Shown here: positions 45,531 to 55,847 of the stretch, piece after piece
Position numbering within the stretch: the first letter of the stretch is position 1
How the letters are laid out: every line of letters starts with the position of its first letter
The notes under the pieces: generated by a model
The model's database searches: none
What the model was told of the DNA's origin: nothing
Seen by the model: only the letters and a program-made list of their open reading frames with translations
Position numbers and translations under genes: made by a program
Source of the DNA: Candidatus Kapaibacterium sp.
GTDB taxonomy: Bacteria > Bacteroidota > Ignavibacteria > Kapaibacteriales > NICIL-2
Assembly (NCBI GenBank): GCA_025055755.1
Contig: JANWWF010000001.1
Span: forward strand, 476,670-540,669
Length of the DNA: 64,000 bases
Direction of reading: 5' to 3'

Positions 45531-47315
45531 CTATGCAGCCTGGAGACGATGGCGAATTGTTTCCACCGAGGGTGTTGGAATTGCAGCAATAAGCTGGCGT
45601 GTGTAGTCCTGCTGCGGTGAACGGTACAATTCGTCAGCATCTTGTAGTTCGACGATGCGGCCCGCATGCATAACCGCAATGCGATCGCTTATGAACTTGA
45701 CCACGCTTAGATCGTGGGAAATGAAGATGTATGTCAATCCCATCTCCTCACGAAGTTGCACAAGCAAGTTTAAGACTTGTGCTTGAATGCTAACATCAAG
45801 CGCAGAGACGGATTCATCGCAGATTAGCAGCTTCGGATCTACCGCAAGAGCTCGAGCAATACAAATACGCTGCCGCTGCCCACCACTAAACTCATGGGGA
45901 TAGCGGTGATAATGTTGAGGTTCTAAGCCTACCTTGACCAGAAGTTCTTCGATATACGCGCGTCGCTCTGCATCAGTAGAAAAACGACCATGCACCTTGA
46001 GTACTTCCATAAGTGCACTTCCAACCGTAAGCCGAGGATTGAGTGAAGAATACGGATCCTGAAAAATGATTTGCATCTGCCGCCGTAGCTGCTTCAACTG
46101 AGCACGGGGCAAGGATGTTACCTCCTGTCCATTGAAATACACGCGACCTTCGGTTGGCTCAATCAAGCGAAGGATGGCACGGCCTGTTGTAGTCTTACCA
46201 CAACCAGATTCACCTACCAAGCCAAGCGTCTCCCCTTGGCGCACTTGGAAACTAACACCATCTACAGCTTTTACCCATCCAGAGACCCGACTAAATACAC
46301 CGGTGCGAATGGGAAAATGCACTTTCAGGTTTTCCACTTGCAACAGCACTGGGGCTTGTGCCAACTGTTGCTTGCGCAAAGCACGCTCATCTGCGGAAAT
46401 TGCTCGCTGCTCAATGATGGTAGCGATATTGGCGCCCTGGCGTTCAATGATGGTTCCATCGGGAGTTTCTTCCATGAAGTCCCGAATAGTCGGGAGGACT
46501 CGCAATCGCACATCCATCCGTGGACGGCAGGCAAGAAGCCCTTTCGTGTACGGATGCTGAGGATTTTCGAACACTTCAAGAACACTCCCCTTTTCAACAA
46601 TGCGCCCACGGTACATCACCACTACTTCATCGGCAATTTCTGCAACCACCCCCAGATCGTGGGTTATAAACAGTATGCTCATTTGGTGAGTACGCTGGAG
46701 ATGGCGCAATAGTTCGAGAATTGCTGCCTGCACCGTGACATCCAGCGCAGTAGTTGGCTCATCTGCAATAAGCAGGTCGGGATTGCATGCCATTGCCATA
46801 GCAATCATCACGCGCTGCTTCTGCCCACCAGAAAGTTGATGTGGATACTGATCTACAATCACCTCTGGACGTGGCAGCTGCACTTCCTGAAAGAGTGCGA
46901 TCGTCCGTTCACGGGCTTGCTGGCGATCCATTCCCAGATGAAGTTGGAGTGCCTCCATCACCTGCTCCCCACAGCGAAAGACGGGATTGAGCGAGGTCAT
47001 CGGCTCCTGGAAAATCATCCCAATGCGGTTGCCACGATAGTGACGCATCTGGGACTCTGGCAGAGCAAGGAGGTCAACCTCGTGTCCATTGCGCTCACTA
47101 AACCACACAGAACCGCCTACAATTTTCCCCGGCGGTGTCGGTATCAGTCGCATAATCGAGAGTGCCGTCACCGATTTGCCTGATCCTGACTCGCCTACAA
47201 TGCCAACAGTCTTGCCACGCGGAATTTCGAACGAAACATCATCAACCGCACGAATGCATTGATCATCGGTGCGGAATTCGGTCGTTAGGTGCTCGACGCG
47301 AATCAGAGGAGTCAT
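45531..47315 (-). CDS. Oligopeptide/dipeptide-type ABC transporter, fused double ATP-binding protein
   Basis: Two complete ABC domains ([13 protein letters not shown]...[15 protein letters not shown] and [15 protein letters not shown]...[15 protein letters not shown]), with DppD/DppF-like motifs. Confidence 0.93.
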   Translation of the reverse strand: MTPLIRVEHLTTEFRTDDQCIRAVDDVSFEIPRGKTVGIVGESGSGKSVTALSIMRLIPTPPGKIVGGSVWFSERNGHEVDLLALPESQMRHYRGNRIGMIFQEPMTSLNPVFRCGEQVMEALQLHLGMDRQQARERTIALFQEVQLPRPEVIVDQYPHQLSGGQKQRVMIAMAMACNPDLLIADEPTTALDVTVQAAILELLRHLQRTHQMSILFITHDLGVVAEIADEVVVMYRGRIVEKGSVLEVFENPQHPYTKGLLACRPRMDVRLRVLPTIRDFMEETPDGTIIERQGANIATIIEQRAISADERALRKQQLAQAPVLLQVENLKVHFPIRTGVFSRVSGWVKAVDGVSFQVRQGETLGLVGESGCGKTTTGRAILRLIEPTEGRVYFNGQEVTSLPRAQLKQLRRQMQIIFQDPYSSLNPRLTVGSALMEVLKVHGRFSTDAERRAYIEELLVKVGLEPQHYHRYPHEFSGGQRQRICIARALAVDPKLLICDESVSALDVSIQAQVLNLLVQLREEMGLTYIFISHDLSVVKFISDRIAVMHAGRIVELQDADELYRSPQQDYTRQLIAAIPTPSVETIRHRLQAA

Positions 47316-47358
47316 ATACTTCTACGATGATTGCCCTGTACGCCAAATTACGCCACCA

Positions 47359-48453
47359 TCACCGGTAGCTGCGGCGATTGCGGATGTAATCAACCACAAG
47401 CACCTTCCCCAGTTGGTCTAAGTCGCAGTACATCGCTCGCCCACGGTTTGCCCGGGTAAGTTCTTCGACGAAGCTGCGCAGATATGCATCCTGGGCTATC
47501 ATGAACGTGCTAATCGTAATCCCCTCGCGTCGGCAGGCAACAGCTTCATCGAGCGTTTTGTTGACAATGCGGGGATCAAGTCCGAAAGGGTTCTTGTACA
47601 GGCGGCCGTTATCCTCGAAAATTGCCGAGGGTTTGCCGTCGGTGATCATGAAAACTTGTTTGTTCGCCGCACGACTGCGGCGTAAAATCTGGCGGCTGAG
47701 ACGAAGTGCATCGCGCGTATTGGTGTGAAATGGACCTACGGTGATGTATGGAATAAGCTGCCGCTCTATTCGCCGTGCTTCATCTCCAAACACTACTACT
47801 TCAAGCAGGTCTTTGGGATACTTTGTCGAGATAAGCTCAACCAACGCAAGAGCAACCTGCTTAGCTGGCGTGATGCGATCTTCCCCGTAGAGAACCATCG
47901 AATGTGAAATGTCTATCGCCAGGACCGTTGCACAGCTGGTCATGTGCTCAGTTTCATGCACAGCAATGTCCTCTTCCTGAAGAGGAAAAGCTTCCAATGT
48001 GCTATCGCGGAGCAGGACATTCTGGAAGGTTGCCGTTAAATTGATCAGCGAGGGGGAATCGCCAAACAAATAAGGGCGAAGCTCCGGTAATAATTCTGTC
48101 CCTTGGCCCGCATGGGGAATCTCATGATTTCCAAGCTGGCCACTTTTCAGTGTGCGGAATATCTCCTGAAGTGCATCGGTGCGCACAAGACGCTCAGTTT
48201 TCGCTGTCGGACGAAGCTGCCCCTTGTGTTCCTCGATAAGACCGTGAGCGCGGAGAAGCTCAATGAATTCATCAATGGTCATTTGCCCAAGCACGCCGTA
48301 TCGCTCATCGAGAAGCTCCATGAGACGGAGTGCCTCGTTGACATCCATATCCACCTTCAGTAGGACAAGGCGAAAGAGGCGGAAAAGACGCTCAATCTCC
48401 TGCTCTGCGGTGGTTGCACTCTCGTGCCAGCGCGTGTAGCGTAGCCAATACAT
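47359..48453 (-). CDS. VWA-domain protein
   Basis: C-terminal VWA with MIDAS-like AIDISHSM; DLLEVVVFGDEA; QVFMITDGKPSA. Confidence 0.85.
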   Translation of the reverse strand: MYWLRYTRWHESATTAEQEIERLFRLFRLVLLKVDMDVNEALRLMELLDERYGVLGQMTIDEFIELLRAHGLIEEHKGQLRPTAKTERLVRTDALQEIFRTLKSGQLGNHEIPHAGQGTELLPELRPYLFGDSPSLINLTATFQNVLLRDSTLEAFPLQEEDIAVHETEHMTSCATVLAIDISHSMVLYGEDRITPAKQVALALVELISTKYPKDLLEVVVFGDEARRIERQLIPYITVGPFHTNTRDALRLSRQILRRSRAANKQVFMITDGKPSAIFEDNGRLYKNPFGLDPRIVNKTLDEAVACRREGITISTFMIAQDAYLRSFVEELTRANRGRAMYCDLDQLGKVLVVDYIRNRRSYR

Positions 48454-49814
48454 CAGAGCATGAACTTGCTTAAATCGACATCTTGCGCCAGGCGCTCAAG
48501 CTTTCTACGAACATACGAAGCATCAATTGTAACAGTGCGCTCTTCGATTGCATCGGGTGTGTTGAATAGAATGTCGTCAAGGAGCGTTGTCAGAATTGTG
48601 TGTAGCCGACGAGCCCCGATATTCGACACTGTTTCGTTGACTCGTGCTGCAATAGCAGCGATTTCCTCGATAGCATCGGCAGTAAACTCTAATTCAATCC
48701 CTTCCGTTGCAGCCAAAGCACGATATTGCTTGATGAGCGCATTTTCAGGAAGCGTCAGAATCTTCACAAAGTCCTGTTCTGTCAGCGAGTGCAATTCGAC
48801 GCGGATGGGGAAACGTCCCTGCAACTCTGGTATCAAGTCCGAGGGCTTACTTACGTGGAATGCTCCGGAGGCAATAAAAAGCACATGGTCGGTGCGGAGA
48901 GGACCATATTTGGTGTTGACCGTCGAGCCTTCCACAATCGGTAATAAATCGCGCTGGACCCCTTCGCGAGAAACATCTGGACCTGCTGTCTGTCCTCGAG
49001 AGGCGATTTTGTCGATTTCGTCAATAAACACGATACCCATGGTCTCTGCCCGCTCGAGTGCTTCACGAATGACAGCATCCATGTCAATGAGCTTTTCGGC
49101 TTCCTCTTGCTCGAAGATGGCGCGTGCTTGAGCAACTGTTACCTTCCGGCGTTTACTTGTCTTCGGCAAAAATCGGCTGAGCATCTCTTGTAAGTTGATC
49201 CCTAGGTCATCCATGCCAATAGGTCCTACCACTTGCATCATAGGCAATTGGGGAGTTGAGACTTCGATTTCGATGACTTGATTATCCAACTCGCCTTTAC
49301 TGAGGCGGTAGCGCACATCAGCCCGTCGTTCCATGTAGCTATCCATGCTACTGCCGCCAATCTCAAAAGAAATACCGGTAGCGGGGGAAGGAACCAGAAT
49401 ATTGAGTAAGCGCTCCTCAGCAGCTGCAGCAGCCTCCCGACGTTTCTCCGCGGTCTTTTCTTGGCGAACCATCGCAACAGCTGTTTCCGCCAAATCGCGA
49501 ATCATACTTTCCACATCACGACCGACATAGCCAACTTCGGTGAACTTTGTTGCTTCGACCTTGACAAATGGTGCTCCTGCTAAGCGTGCCAGCCGTCGCG
49601 CCAGCTCCGTTTTACCAACGCCAGTCGGTCCAATGAGGATAATGTTGTTCGGCATAATTTCTTCGCGTAGAGGACTTTCGACTTGCTGGCGTCGCCACCG
49701 ATTACGCAATGCAATTGCCAGGGCACGCTTTGCCTCCTGCTGCCCGATGATGTATTTGTCCAACTCCGCAACAATTTGCCGGGGTGTCAACATCGTTGCT
49801 GATTGCAATGTCAT
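48453..49814 (-). CDS. hslU: ATP-dependent protease ATPase subunit HslU
   Basis: [60 protein letters not shown]-terminal DLSKFML. Confidence 0.98.
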   Translation of the reverse strand: MTLQSATMLTPRQIVAELDKYIIGQQEAKRALAIALRNRWRRQQVESPLREEIMPNNIILIGPTGVGKTELARRLARLAGAPFVKVEATKFTEVGYVGRDVESMIRDLAETAVAMVRQEKTAEKRREAAAAAEERLLNILVPSPATGISFEIGGSSMDSYMERRADVRYRLSKGELDNQVIEIEVSTPQLPMMQVVGPIGMDDLGINLQEMLSRFLPKTSKRRKVTVAQARAIFEQEEAEKLIDMDAVIREALERAETMGIVFIDEIDKIASRGQTAGPDVSREGVQRDLLPIVEGSTVNTKYGPLRTDHVLFIASGAFHVSKPSDLIPELQGRFPIRVELHSLTEQDFVKILTLPENALIKQYRALAATEGIELEFTADAIEEIAAIAARVNETVSNIGARRLHTILTTLLDDILFNTPDAIEERTVTIDASYVRRKLERLAQDVDLSKFML

Positions 49815-50359
49815 GGCAGTTCCTCGATGGTAAAGTGACCGTTCGTGTAAATGCAGATTTCCGACGCTACACGGAGCGATTCTTCGACTATTTGTCGTGC
49901 ACTCAAGGGTGTATGACGAATCAGAGCACGTGCTGCGGCTAACGCGTACTGACCACCAGAGCCGATAGCTGCAATGTTATCATCAGGCACGATAACGTCT
50001 CCTGTTCCACTGATGAGCACTATGTCTGTCTTGCTCACAGCCACAAGCATAGCTTCGAGCCGTCGGAGGTAGCGGTCTGTTCGCCATGCCTTTGCTAATT
50101 CGACAGCACTCCGCGCCAGGTTCCCCCGATGAGCATTGAGCTGTTCTTCAAAGTGCTCCAGCAAAGTAAATGCATCAGCAGTCGCACCTGCAAATCCTGC
50201 CAACACTGTATCGTTGTACAGTCGCCGTACTTTACGTGCGCTGCTTTTGACAACGGTTGCATTCAGGGTAACCTGCCCGTCACTTCCAATGCATGCGCTT
50301 CCATCACGAAGGACTGCAATGACGGTTGTTCCGTGTATTACTTTTAGCCGATCATTCAT
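49811..50359 (-). CDS. hslV: ATP-dependent protease subunit HslV
   Basis: [62 protein letters not shown]-type overlap with hslU. Confidence 0.97.
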   Translation of the reverse strand: MNDRLKVIHGTTVIAVLRDGSACIGSDGQVTLNATVVKSSARKVRRLYNDTVLAGFAGATADAFTLLEHFEEQLNAHRGNLARSAVELAKAWRTDRYLRRLEAMLVAVSKTDIVLISGTGDVIVPDDNIAAIGSGGQYALAAARALIRHTPLSARQIVEESLRVASEICIYTNGHFTIEELP

Positions 50360-50700
50360 AGCCGTGTCATCCGATAGAGGACAATAAACATTGGCAGCGA
50401 CACTATCGCCAATAGCCCAAGAATCAGTGCACTTGTGTTATCGCTCTGAACCAGCGCCTCCAGTGAGCGCCACACAAACGACGCGGTAAAGATAGTGACT
50501 GCGGTAACAAGCGCAGCTCTGCTCCACAGCACGCGACGATGATACAGCCAGCCAAGTATAGTCAATAGCAAGCCTCCACCAATTCCTCCCACTAATGCGA
50601 TAAGGGGGCGCCGAGCGCTCCATACATATGTCCCTACTCCAACAACCGCCAATAGAAGGGCATACCCCACCACCAGGTGAAACAGCAGCCGCGATGTCAT
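50356..50700 (-). CDS. Small integral membrane protein (TMEM14-like, tentative)
   Basis: 115-codon ORF with 3-4 hydrophobic helices, overlapping both hslV and the downstream ABC gene in operon-like fashion. Confidence 0.6.
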   Translation of the reverse strand: MTSRLLFHLVVGYALLLAVVGVGTYVWSARRPLIALVGGIGGGLLLTILGWLYHRRVLWSRAALVTAVTIFTASFVWRSLEALVQSDNTSALILGLLAIVSLPMFIVLYRMTRL

Positions 50701-51398
50701 CGAAACCGTGCTTCGATAATTTGACCGTCCCGCATCACAACCACTCGGTCGGCCGCACCAGCAATTTCGAAACTATGTGTTGCCATGACAATGGTGAGCC
50801 CATATTCTTTCCGGAGCTCGGCAAGCAGGGAAAGGAGTCGCTCAGTGTTTTCCGAATCAAGATTGCCGGTCGGCTCATCAGCGATCAAGAGCTGCGGTCG
50901 TATTACCAGTGCTCGCGCCAGCGCTACACGCTGTTGCTCGCCACCCGAAAGTTCTGTTGGCTTATGCAGACAGCGATGAGAAAGCCCCACTGCTTCGAGC
51001 ATTGCATGGGCGGCTTGTTGCGCAGAGCTACGTCGCTCTCCACGGAGCAAAAGAGGAAGCATCACATTCTCTTCTGCACTGAACTCTGGCAGTAGATGGT
51101 GAAACTGAAACACGAACCCAATTCCGTAGGAACGAAGGCGAATGCGACCACGTTCATCAAGCGACGAAAGAGCGCATGGAGTCTCTCCATCAAGCTGGTA
51201 ATAGACTTCTCCTTCATCGGGGCTATCTAAGCCACCAAGGATATGCAGCAGTGTACTTTTGCCAGCTCCTGATGGTCCAACAAGGGCAACGTACTCTCCT
51301 TTCTCAATTGCCAGCGATACCCCTCGCAGGACGACGACGTCGTTGGCAGAACGGAGAGAGTACGCCTTGTGAATGTTCTCTGCAGAAAGGATAGCCAC
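50697..51398 (-). CDS. LolD/MacB-type ABC transporter ATP-binding protein
   Basis: GTG start [119 protein letters not shown]. Confidence 0.93.
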   Translation of the reverse strand: MAILSAENIHKAYSLRSANDVVVLRGVSLAIEKGEYVALVGPSGAGKSTLLHILGGLDSPDEGEVYYQLDGETPCALSSLDERGRIRLRSYGIGFVFQFHHLLPEFSAEENVMLPLLLRGERRSSAQQAAHAMLEAVGLSHRCLHKPTELSGGEQQRVALARALVIRPQLLIADEPTGNLDSENTERLLSLLAELRKEYGLTIVMATHSFEIAGAADRVVVMRDGQIIEARFR

Positions 51399-51419
51399 TA
51401 TCGCTCCTTGAATAGCAGA

Positions 51420-51428
51420 GCAAAATTA
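51420..51428 (-). promoter_or_regulatory. TAnnTTTGC promoter-like element upstream of the LolD-like/hslVU operon
   Basis: Minus strand TAATTTTGC, 22 nt upstream of the start. Confidence 0.5.
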
Positions 51429-51448
51429 CCGTTCATTTCGATGCTTGG

Positions 51449-52816
51449 ATGAAGACACAATCACTGTTGAACCATTGTATCGAGCTCCTTGGACAGATTG
51501 AACGCTCTCGCTCTACCCCAGCTGATGAGCTTGTCAGTGCTTACACCCGAGCACGGAAGTACCTGGGAGCAAAAGAACGGCGTGCTCTCTCGGAGATTGT
51601 CTTTGCAACGTTACGAACAAAAAATACCGCAGAGCACTGCAGTGCACTGTTGTGCAATCACGACCATCATCCAACAGCAGCACATGCACTTATCGGCGCT
51701 ATAGCTGGTGTGGCACGTCGATGGGCATCTTTCGATGCAGCGCCATTGCTCAGCAGCGCGGCAGCCACTCCAATTGACCTTTTCACTGAGCTTGAGCTAC
51801 TATCCACTGCTGTGCTTGGCTGCCAACTGCCATCGGATTGGGCGCTACAACTGGAGCACATGCTTCAGGAACTGGATAATCCCGCCCCTGAGATTTCCGC
51901 TCTTGCGCTGGCATCTTGTTTACCAGCGTGGATTGTCGAACACCTTCTCAACCATGGTTTCGATGCTCCGACGATTCACCGCCTTGGACGTTCCCTTATT
52001 CTGCCTGCACCCTTTACACTTCGCGTAGTATCCCCTCCGAATGATCGCAACTCGATTATCTCCCTGCTCGGAGCCGAAGGAATATCTGCCCGCCCTACTC
52101 CATATTCTCCTGCAGGAATCATCCTCGACGAGCGAGTACGGCTGATTGATCACGCATTATACCGTACTGCTGCCATCGAAGTACAAGATGAAGGAAGCCA
52201 GCTTGTGTCCTACGCCTTGGCACCAAAAGAACACTGGCGTATCCTCGACGCATGTGCAGGGGCAGGAGGCAAAACACTCCATCTTGCAGCCCTCCAGAAT
52301 GACCGCGGCAGTATCGTTGCCTCGGATATCGACACTGCTCGACTGGTCAATCTTCGCCGACGGCTACGCAGATACCGCTACCGATCGATTGAAATTCGCC
52401 TGGTGGAGCGTCGCAAGGTACAACCAGCGCAACGCTTCGACGCTGTACTGCTCGATGTACCATGCAGTGGTTTTGGCACAGTGCGTCGCTCTCCAGAAAT
52501 CAAATGGCGCCTTCAGCCTGCTCAGCTTAAGCGCATTGTCGCAAAGCAGCAAAAGATTTTGGACACCTACGTGCCGTATGTTCGCTCTGGGGGAGTTCTG
52601 GTATATGCAACTTGTTCGATACTTCCAGCAGAAAATCAGTGCGTACTTGAGCGGTTTCTTGAGCAGCATCCTGAGTTCGTCCCTGATCCACTTGCTCCTG
52701 CTTTTGCACAGTATGGGATTCCTCTTGCCGTAGAGCCGGATCAGTGGTTCATTCAGCTTTTTCCCCACCTCCATGGAACCGACGGATTCTTCATTGCACG
52801 AATGCGCCGATTATAA
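51449..52816 (+). CDS. rsmB: 16S rRNA (cytosine-C5) methyltransferase RsmB
   Basis: NusB-like N-terminus; ILDACAGAGGKTLHLA, DAVLLDVPCSGFGTVRRSPEIKWR, LVYATCSILPAENQCVLERFLEQHPEF, HGTDGFFIARM. Confidence 0.93.
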   Translation: MKTQSLLNHCIELLGQIERSRSTPADELVSAYTRARKYLGAKERRALSEIVFATLRTKNTAEHCSALLCNHDHHPTAAHALIGAIAGVARRWASFDAAPLLSSAAATPIDLFTELELLSTAVLGCQLPSDWALQLEHMLQELDNPAPEISALALASCLPAWIVEHLLNHGFDAPTIHRLGRSLILPAPFTLRVVSPPNDRNSIISLLGAEGISARPTPYSPAGIILDERVRLIDHALYRTAAIEVQDEGSQLVSYALAPKEHWRILDACAGAGGKTLHLAALQNDRGSIVASDIDTARLVNLRRRLRRYRYRSIEIRLVERRKVQPAQRFDAVLLDVPCSGFGTVRRSPEIKWRLQPAQLKRIVAKQQKILDTYVPYVRSGGVLVYATCSILPAENQCVLERFLEQHPEFVPDPLAPAFAQYGIPLAVEPDQWFIQLFPHLHGTDGFFIARMRRL

Positions 52817-53506
52817 ACCTGCAATCTGTGCTACCAGCAGTATCCCTGCTGCAACAATTCCACTTCGCACTACGAATACCATGCTTCCACGGAGCAGGAC
52901 TGTTCTCCATCCAGACGATGGGAAAAGCAATCGCGTCATAACAACTGCATGCATAAGCGCCCCAAGATCAATCTTGGCAGCAATCGAATAAAGCCGCACA
53001 TCCACGGCCGTTGGCTCAATAAATGCTGCAAGGGATGGCATTGCACTAATTGACCCTACGCCAAGCTGCACAAGAGTGGTCAGCAAACCGACAGCACTAA
53101 CCAAGGGAAGAGGAAACACTGCAGTCGGCACAAGTACCCCTAAACCAGGTATGTGTCGACATACAAGTCGAAAGCTGAGGAATGCTGCCAGCGTCCACAG
53201 CAGCAATGCCCCGATACTTCCCGGAATGAGCGAGGCAACAAAGACACCCAGAGCAGAAAATTCCCCTATAGGCGGTGCCGTATATCCAACCTGCTTTGCC
53301 ACTAATGCATTGAGTGCTGCATACTGGGAGCGAAGTGGCGGATTGGACCATACTATCCATGCGGACACAACATCAATCGCGGCAGCAAGAAGCGCTGCGA
53401 CAAACACAAGCTGAACTCGAGTTGTATAGTCAAGTTCCTCCACTGCAATGAATCGTCCCCCAAGAAGAGACCGTATCCATCCAATCCAGGCACTACGAGG
53501 AGGCAT
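52811..53506 (-). CDS. Polytopic membrane protein (YIP1-like, tentative)
   Basis: Several hydrophobic helices; resembles Yip1-family small membrane proteins; overlaps the upstream amidotransferase gene. Confidence 0.6.
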   Translation of the reverse strand: MPPRSAWIGWIRSLLGGRFIAVEELDYTTRVQLVFVAALLAAAIDVVSAWIVWSNPPLRSQYAALNALVAKQVGYTAPPIGEFSALGVFVASLIPGSIGALLLWTLAAFLSFRLVCRHIPGLGVLVPTAVFPLPLVSAVGLLTTLVQLGVGSISAMPSLAAFIEPTAVDVRLYSIAAKIDLGALMHAVVMTRLLFPSSGWRTVLLRGSMVFVVRSGIVAAGILLVAQIAGL

Positions 53507-54284
53507 CGCTGTCCTGCGGTGGTGACATAAACTGTGCGCGATCGTAGTGGCGGCCACTTAACAGCAGCGCGTAGCTTTGGGCTTCGAATAAGAAATGCTC
53601 ACCAAGCTTTCGGGAAAAAGCCGATGCTTGATGTTGCATTCGCTCCGGATGCCATTGCACAGCGATAAGAAAACCACCAGAGCCCGAATCCTGCCACTCA
53701 ATTGCCTCCACTATTCCATCTGGAGAGCGAGCAGAGATAGTAAGACCTGTGCCCAGTTCATGAATGCTCTGATGGTGTGCACTGTTGACCACTCCGTCCC
53801 ACTGCCGAAGCATACGCCCAAGCATTGTTCCTGCTTCGATGGTAACCGGATGCTCGCTATCGCTCTCGCCAAGCTTACCGTGATGAAGCGGTGCCTTAAC
53901 CTGCGTTGGAATGTCCACGATTAGCCGCCCCCCAAGCGCAACATTGATCAGCTGGGCTCCGCGGCAAATTCCCAGAATAGGCATGTGCAAGGATCGGGCA
54001 GCCTCGAAGAGCTCAAGCTCGAATTCATCCCGATCGCGCTCGATTCGTTCGCACAATGGACGTTCGTCGGCGGCACCATAAAGCGCCGGATCGATATCGG
54101 ACCCTCCCGTGAACACTATACCACTGCATGAGGGAAGAATCTCTTTCGCTCGGGCGACGCTATATCCTTCAGCGGCAAGGTCAATGACTTCCACCTGCGG
54201 ATCAATCCGCTGAAGCCACTCAGTGTAAAGGCGGTACTTTGGGCCTCCGCTACCTTTCGATAGTGCAATGCGCATGGCGTTCAT
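53493..54284 (-). CDS. Class I glutamine amidotransferase-like (gamma-glutamyl-gamma-aminobutyrate hydrolase family)
   Basis: GIVFTGGSDIDPALYG; nucleophile ILGICRGAQLINVALGG; AVQWHPE. Confidence 0.9.
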   Translation of the reverse strand: MNAMRIALSKGSGGPKYRLYTEWLQRIDPQVEVIDLAAEGYSVARAKEILPSCSGIVFTGGSDIDPALYGAADERPLCERIERDRDEFELELFEAARSLHMPILGICRGAQLINVALGGRLIVDIPTQVKAPLHHGKLGESDSEHPVTIEAGTMLGRMLRQWDGVVNSAHHQSIHELGTGLTISARSPDGIVEAIEWQDSGSGGFLIAVQWHPERMQHQASAFSRKLGEHFLFEAQSYALLLSGRHYDRAQFMSPPQDSDASS

Positions 54285-55267
54285 TGGGATGTTACCTTCG
54301 CCAACTGCTCTATGAGTCTGCTACGATCAGGCTCGGGGAAAACTAAGCTTAAGCGAGCAACAGCAACGCGAATACCCGCAGCTTCCAGCTCTGGCGCATA
54401 CTGCCGCAGTTTGACCGCATCTTTTTCCGTCGTAACGACGGACAACGCAGCGACTGCGTGTGTACGAGCAATGAGCATCTGAACATCATCGGTAGTGTAC
54501 CAGTGATGATCGGGCCATACCATTACTTCACCAATCTTCACCCCTGAAACTTGCTGAACGAGCCTGATAAACTGCTCTGGGCGTGCAATTGCGCAGGCTA
54601 TCGTAACAGTTCCAGTGGGCGGTATTGTTGGTTCTCCATGGAGTGTGCGCCATCGCCGAAGTTGCCGTATAGCACGAATAACCATTGCCCCATCACCAAC
54701 CAATGGCATAAGAGCGTTGGGATCAACATCCACCGCACATAGCAGCTGTGCGCGGCGAAGACTTGAGCGCGGCTCGCGCAAAGTTCCTAAGGGAATAAGG
54801 GAATTGGCAGTGTCCACCGTTGCAGCATCCACCATCACAATGTCCAGATTGCGGTGCAAGCGACGGTGCTGGAAACCATCATCGAGCACAACAACGGTTG
54901 CACCGAATTGCTTCCATGCAGCTGTAGCACCTGCATGCCGATCGGCAGCTGCAATGACAATTGCTTGTGGTAGTCGTTCTGCGATAAGTGCCAGCTCATC
55001 CCCTGCATTGTCAAGCGAGGCAACCATTCCTTTTCCGTCGCTGACGACTACTAAGCCTTGCGACCGGCGTCCGTAACCTCGGCTTACGATTGCGCATTGC
55101 TGCCCACTTCGCTGGAGCAGCTCTGCGATTGCGATAACCATTGGTGTTTTTCCTGTACCGCCAACGGTGATGTTCCCTACGCTGATGACTGGTATTCCCA
55201 CTGTTCGTACACTCAGTCCCCAGTCATACCAGCGGTTGCGCAGAAAGACCGCAATCCCATAGAGCAT
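54281..55267 (-). CDS. lpxK: Tetraacyldisaccharide 4'-kinase LpxK
   Basis: MLYGIAVFLRNRWYDWG...PVISVGNITVGGTGKTPMVIAIAELL; VVVLDDGFQHRRLHRNLDIVMVDA. Start could also be 55285. Confidence 0.93.
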   Translation of the reverse strand: MLYGIAVFLRNRWYDWGLSVRTVGIPVISVGNITVGGTGKTPMVIAIAELLQRSGQQCAIVSRGYGRRSQGLVVVSDGKGMVASLDNAGDELALIAERLPQAIVIAAADRHAGATAAWKQFGATVVVLDDGFQHRRLHRNLDIVMVDAATVDTANSLIPLGTLREPRSSLRRAQLLCAVDVDPNALMPLVGDGAMVIRAIRQLRRWRTLHGEPTIPPTGTVTIACAIARPEQFIRLVQQVSGVKIGEVMVWPDHHWYTTDDVQMLIARTHAVAALSVVTTEKDAVKLRQYAPELEAAGIRVAVARLSLVFPEPDRSRLIEQLAKVTSQ

Positions 55268-55268
55268 G

Positions 55269-55847
55269 CTAATCCCCTGGCGCATAGCGCTCCTGAAGAG
55301 TACAACGTATGTGCTCAATGTCCAGTTCGGAAAACGTCGGAGGAATCTCGATAGGTTCTGAAAGAAAAAGTTGCGCGCGAGCAAATGGTAAGGGAACCCG
55401 AAAATGATCCCACGATCGCCTCGATCGAATTGCCCAGCGACACTCGACAGTACACCAGTAAAGCGGTACTCCCGCTTGTTGGGCACAGATGAACGCACCG
55501 CGTTTGGCAACGCCGCGGGGACCCCGTGGTCCATCCGGTGTAATCAGCACAAGCCGTCCCTGTCGTGCGTAGTCAATGAGCTCCGCAAGTGCCTGCTGAC
55601 CACCGCGCGAAGAAGAGCCGCGAACGCAACAGTATCCTAATCGCTCCAGAAATGCTGCTAACACTGCTCCATCGCGACTCTGGCTCACAAGTGCTACTGG
55701 CTTTAGGCGGGCAAAACCCATCCACACGGGCAGCATGTCCCCATGCCAGAAGGCAACAACACCGCGTTGAGGAAGCGAGGGAGCAGGACAAATCTTCCAT
55801 GTCCGTGCCAGTGCATGCAAGATGCTTGCTGCAGTGGAAACGTTCAT
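55269..55847 (-). CDS. DUF374-type lysophospholipid acyltransferase
   Basis: MNVSTAASILHALARTWKI...GVVAFWHGDMLPVW; LVSQSRDGAVLAAFLERLGYCCVRGSSSRGGQQAL; LITPDGPRGPRGVAKRGAFICAQQAGVP. Confidence 0.88.
   Translation of the reverse strand: MNVSTAASILHALARTWKICPAPSLPQRGVVAFWHGDMLPVWMGFARLKPVALVSQSRDGAVLAAFLERLGYCCVRGSSSRGGQQALAELIDYARQGRLVLITPDGPRGPRGVAKRGAFICAQQAGVPLYWCTVECRWAIRSRRSWDHFRVPLPFARAQLFLSEPIEIPPTFSELDIEHIRCTLQERYAPGD

Noticed and set aside
48460-49131. 223 aa plus-strand ORF
   Set aside because: Antisense to hslU; Ser/Arg-rich shadow ORF.
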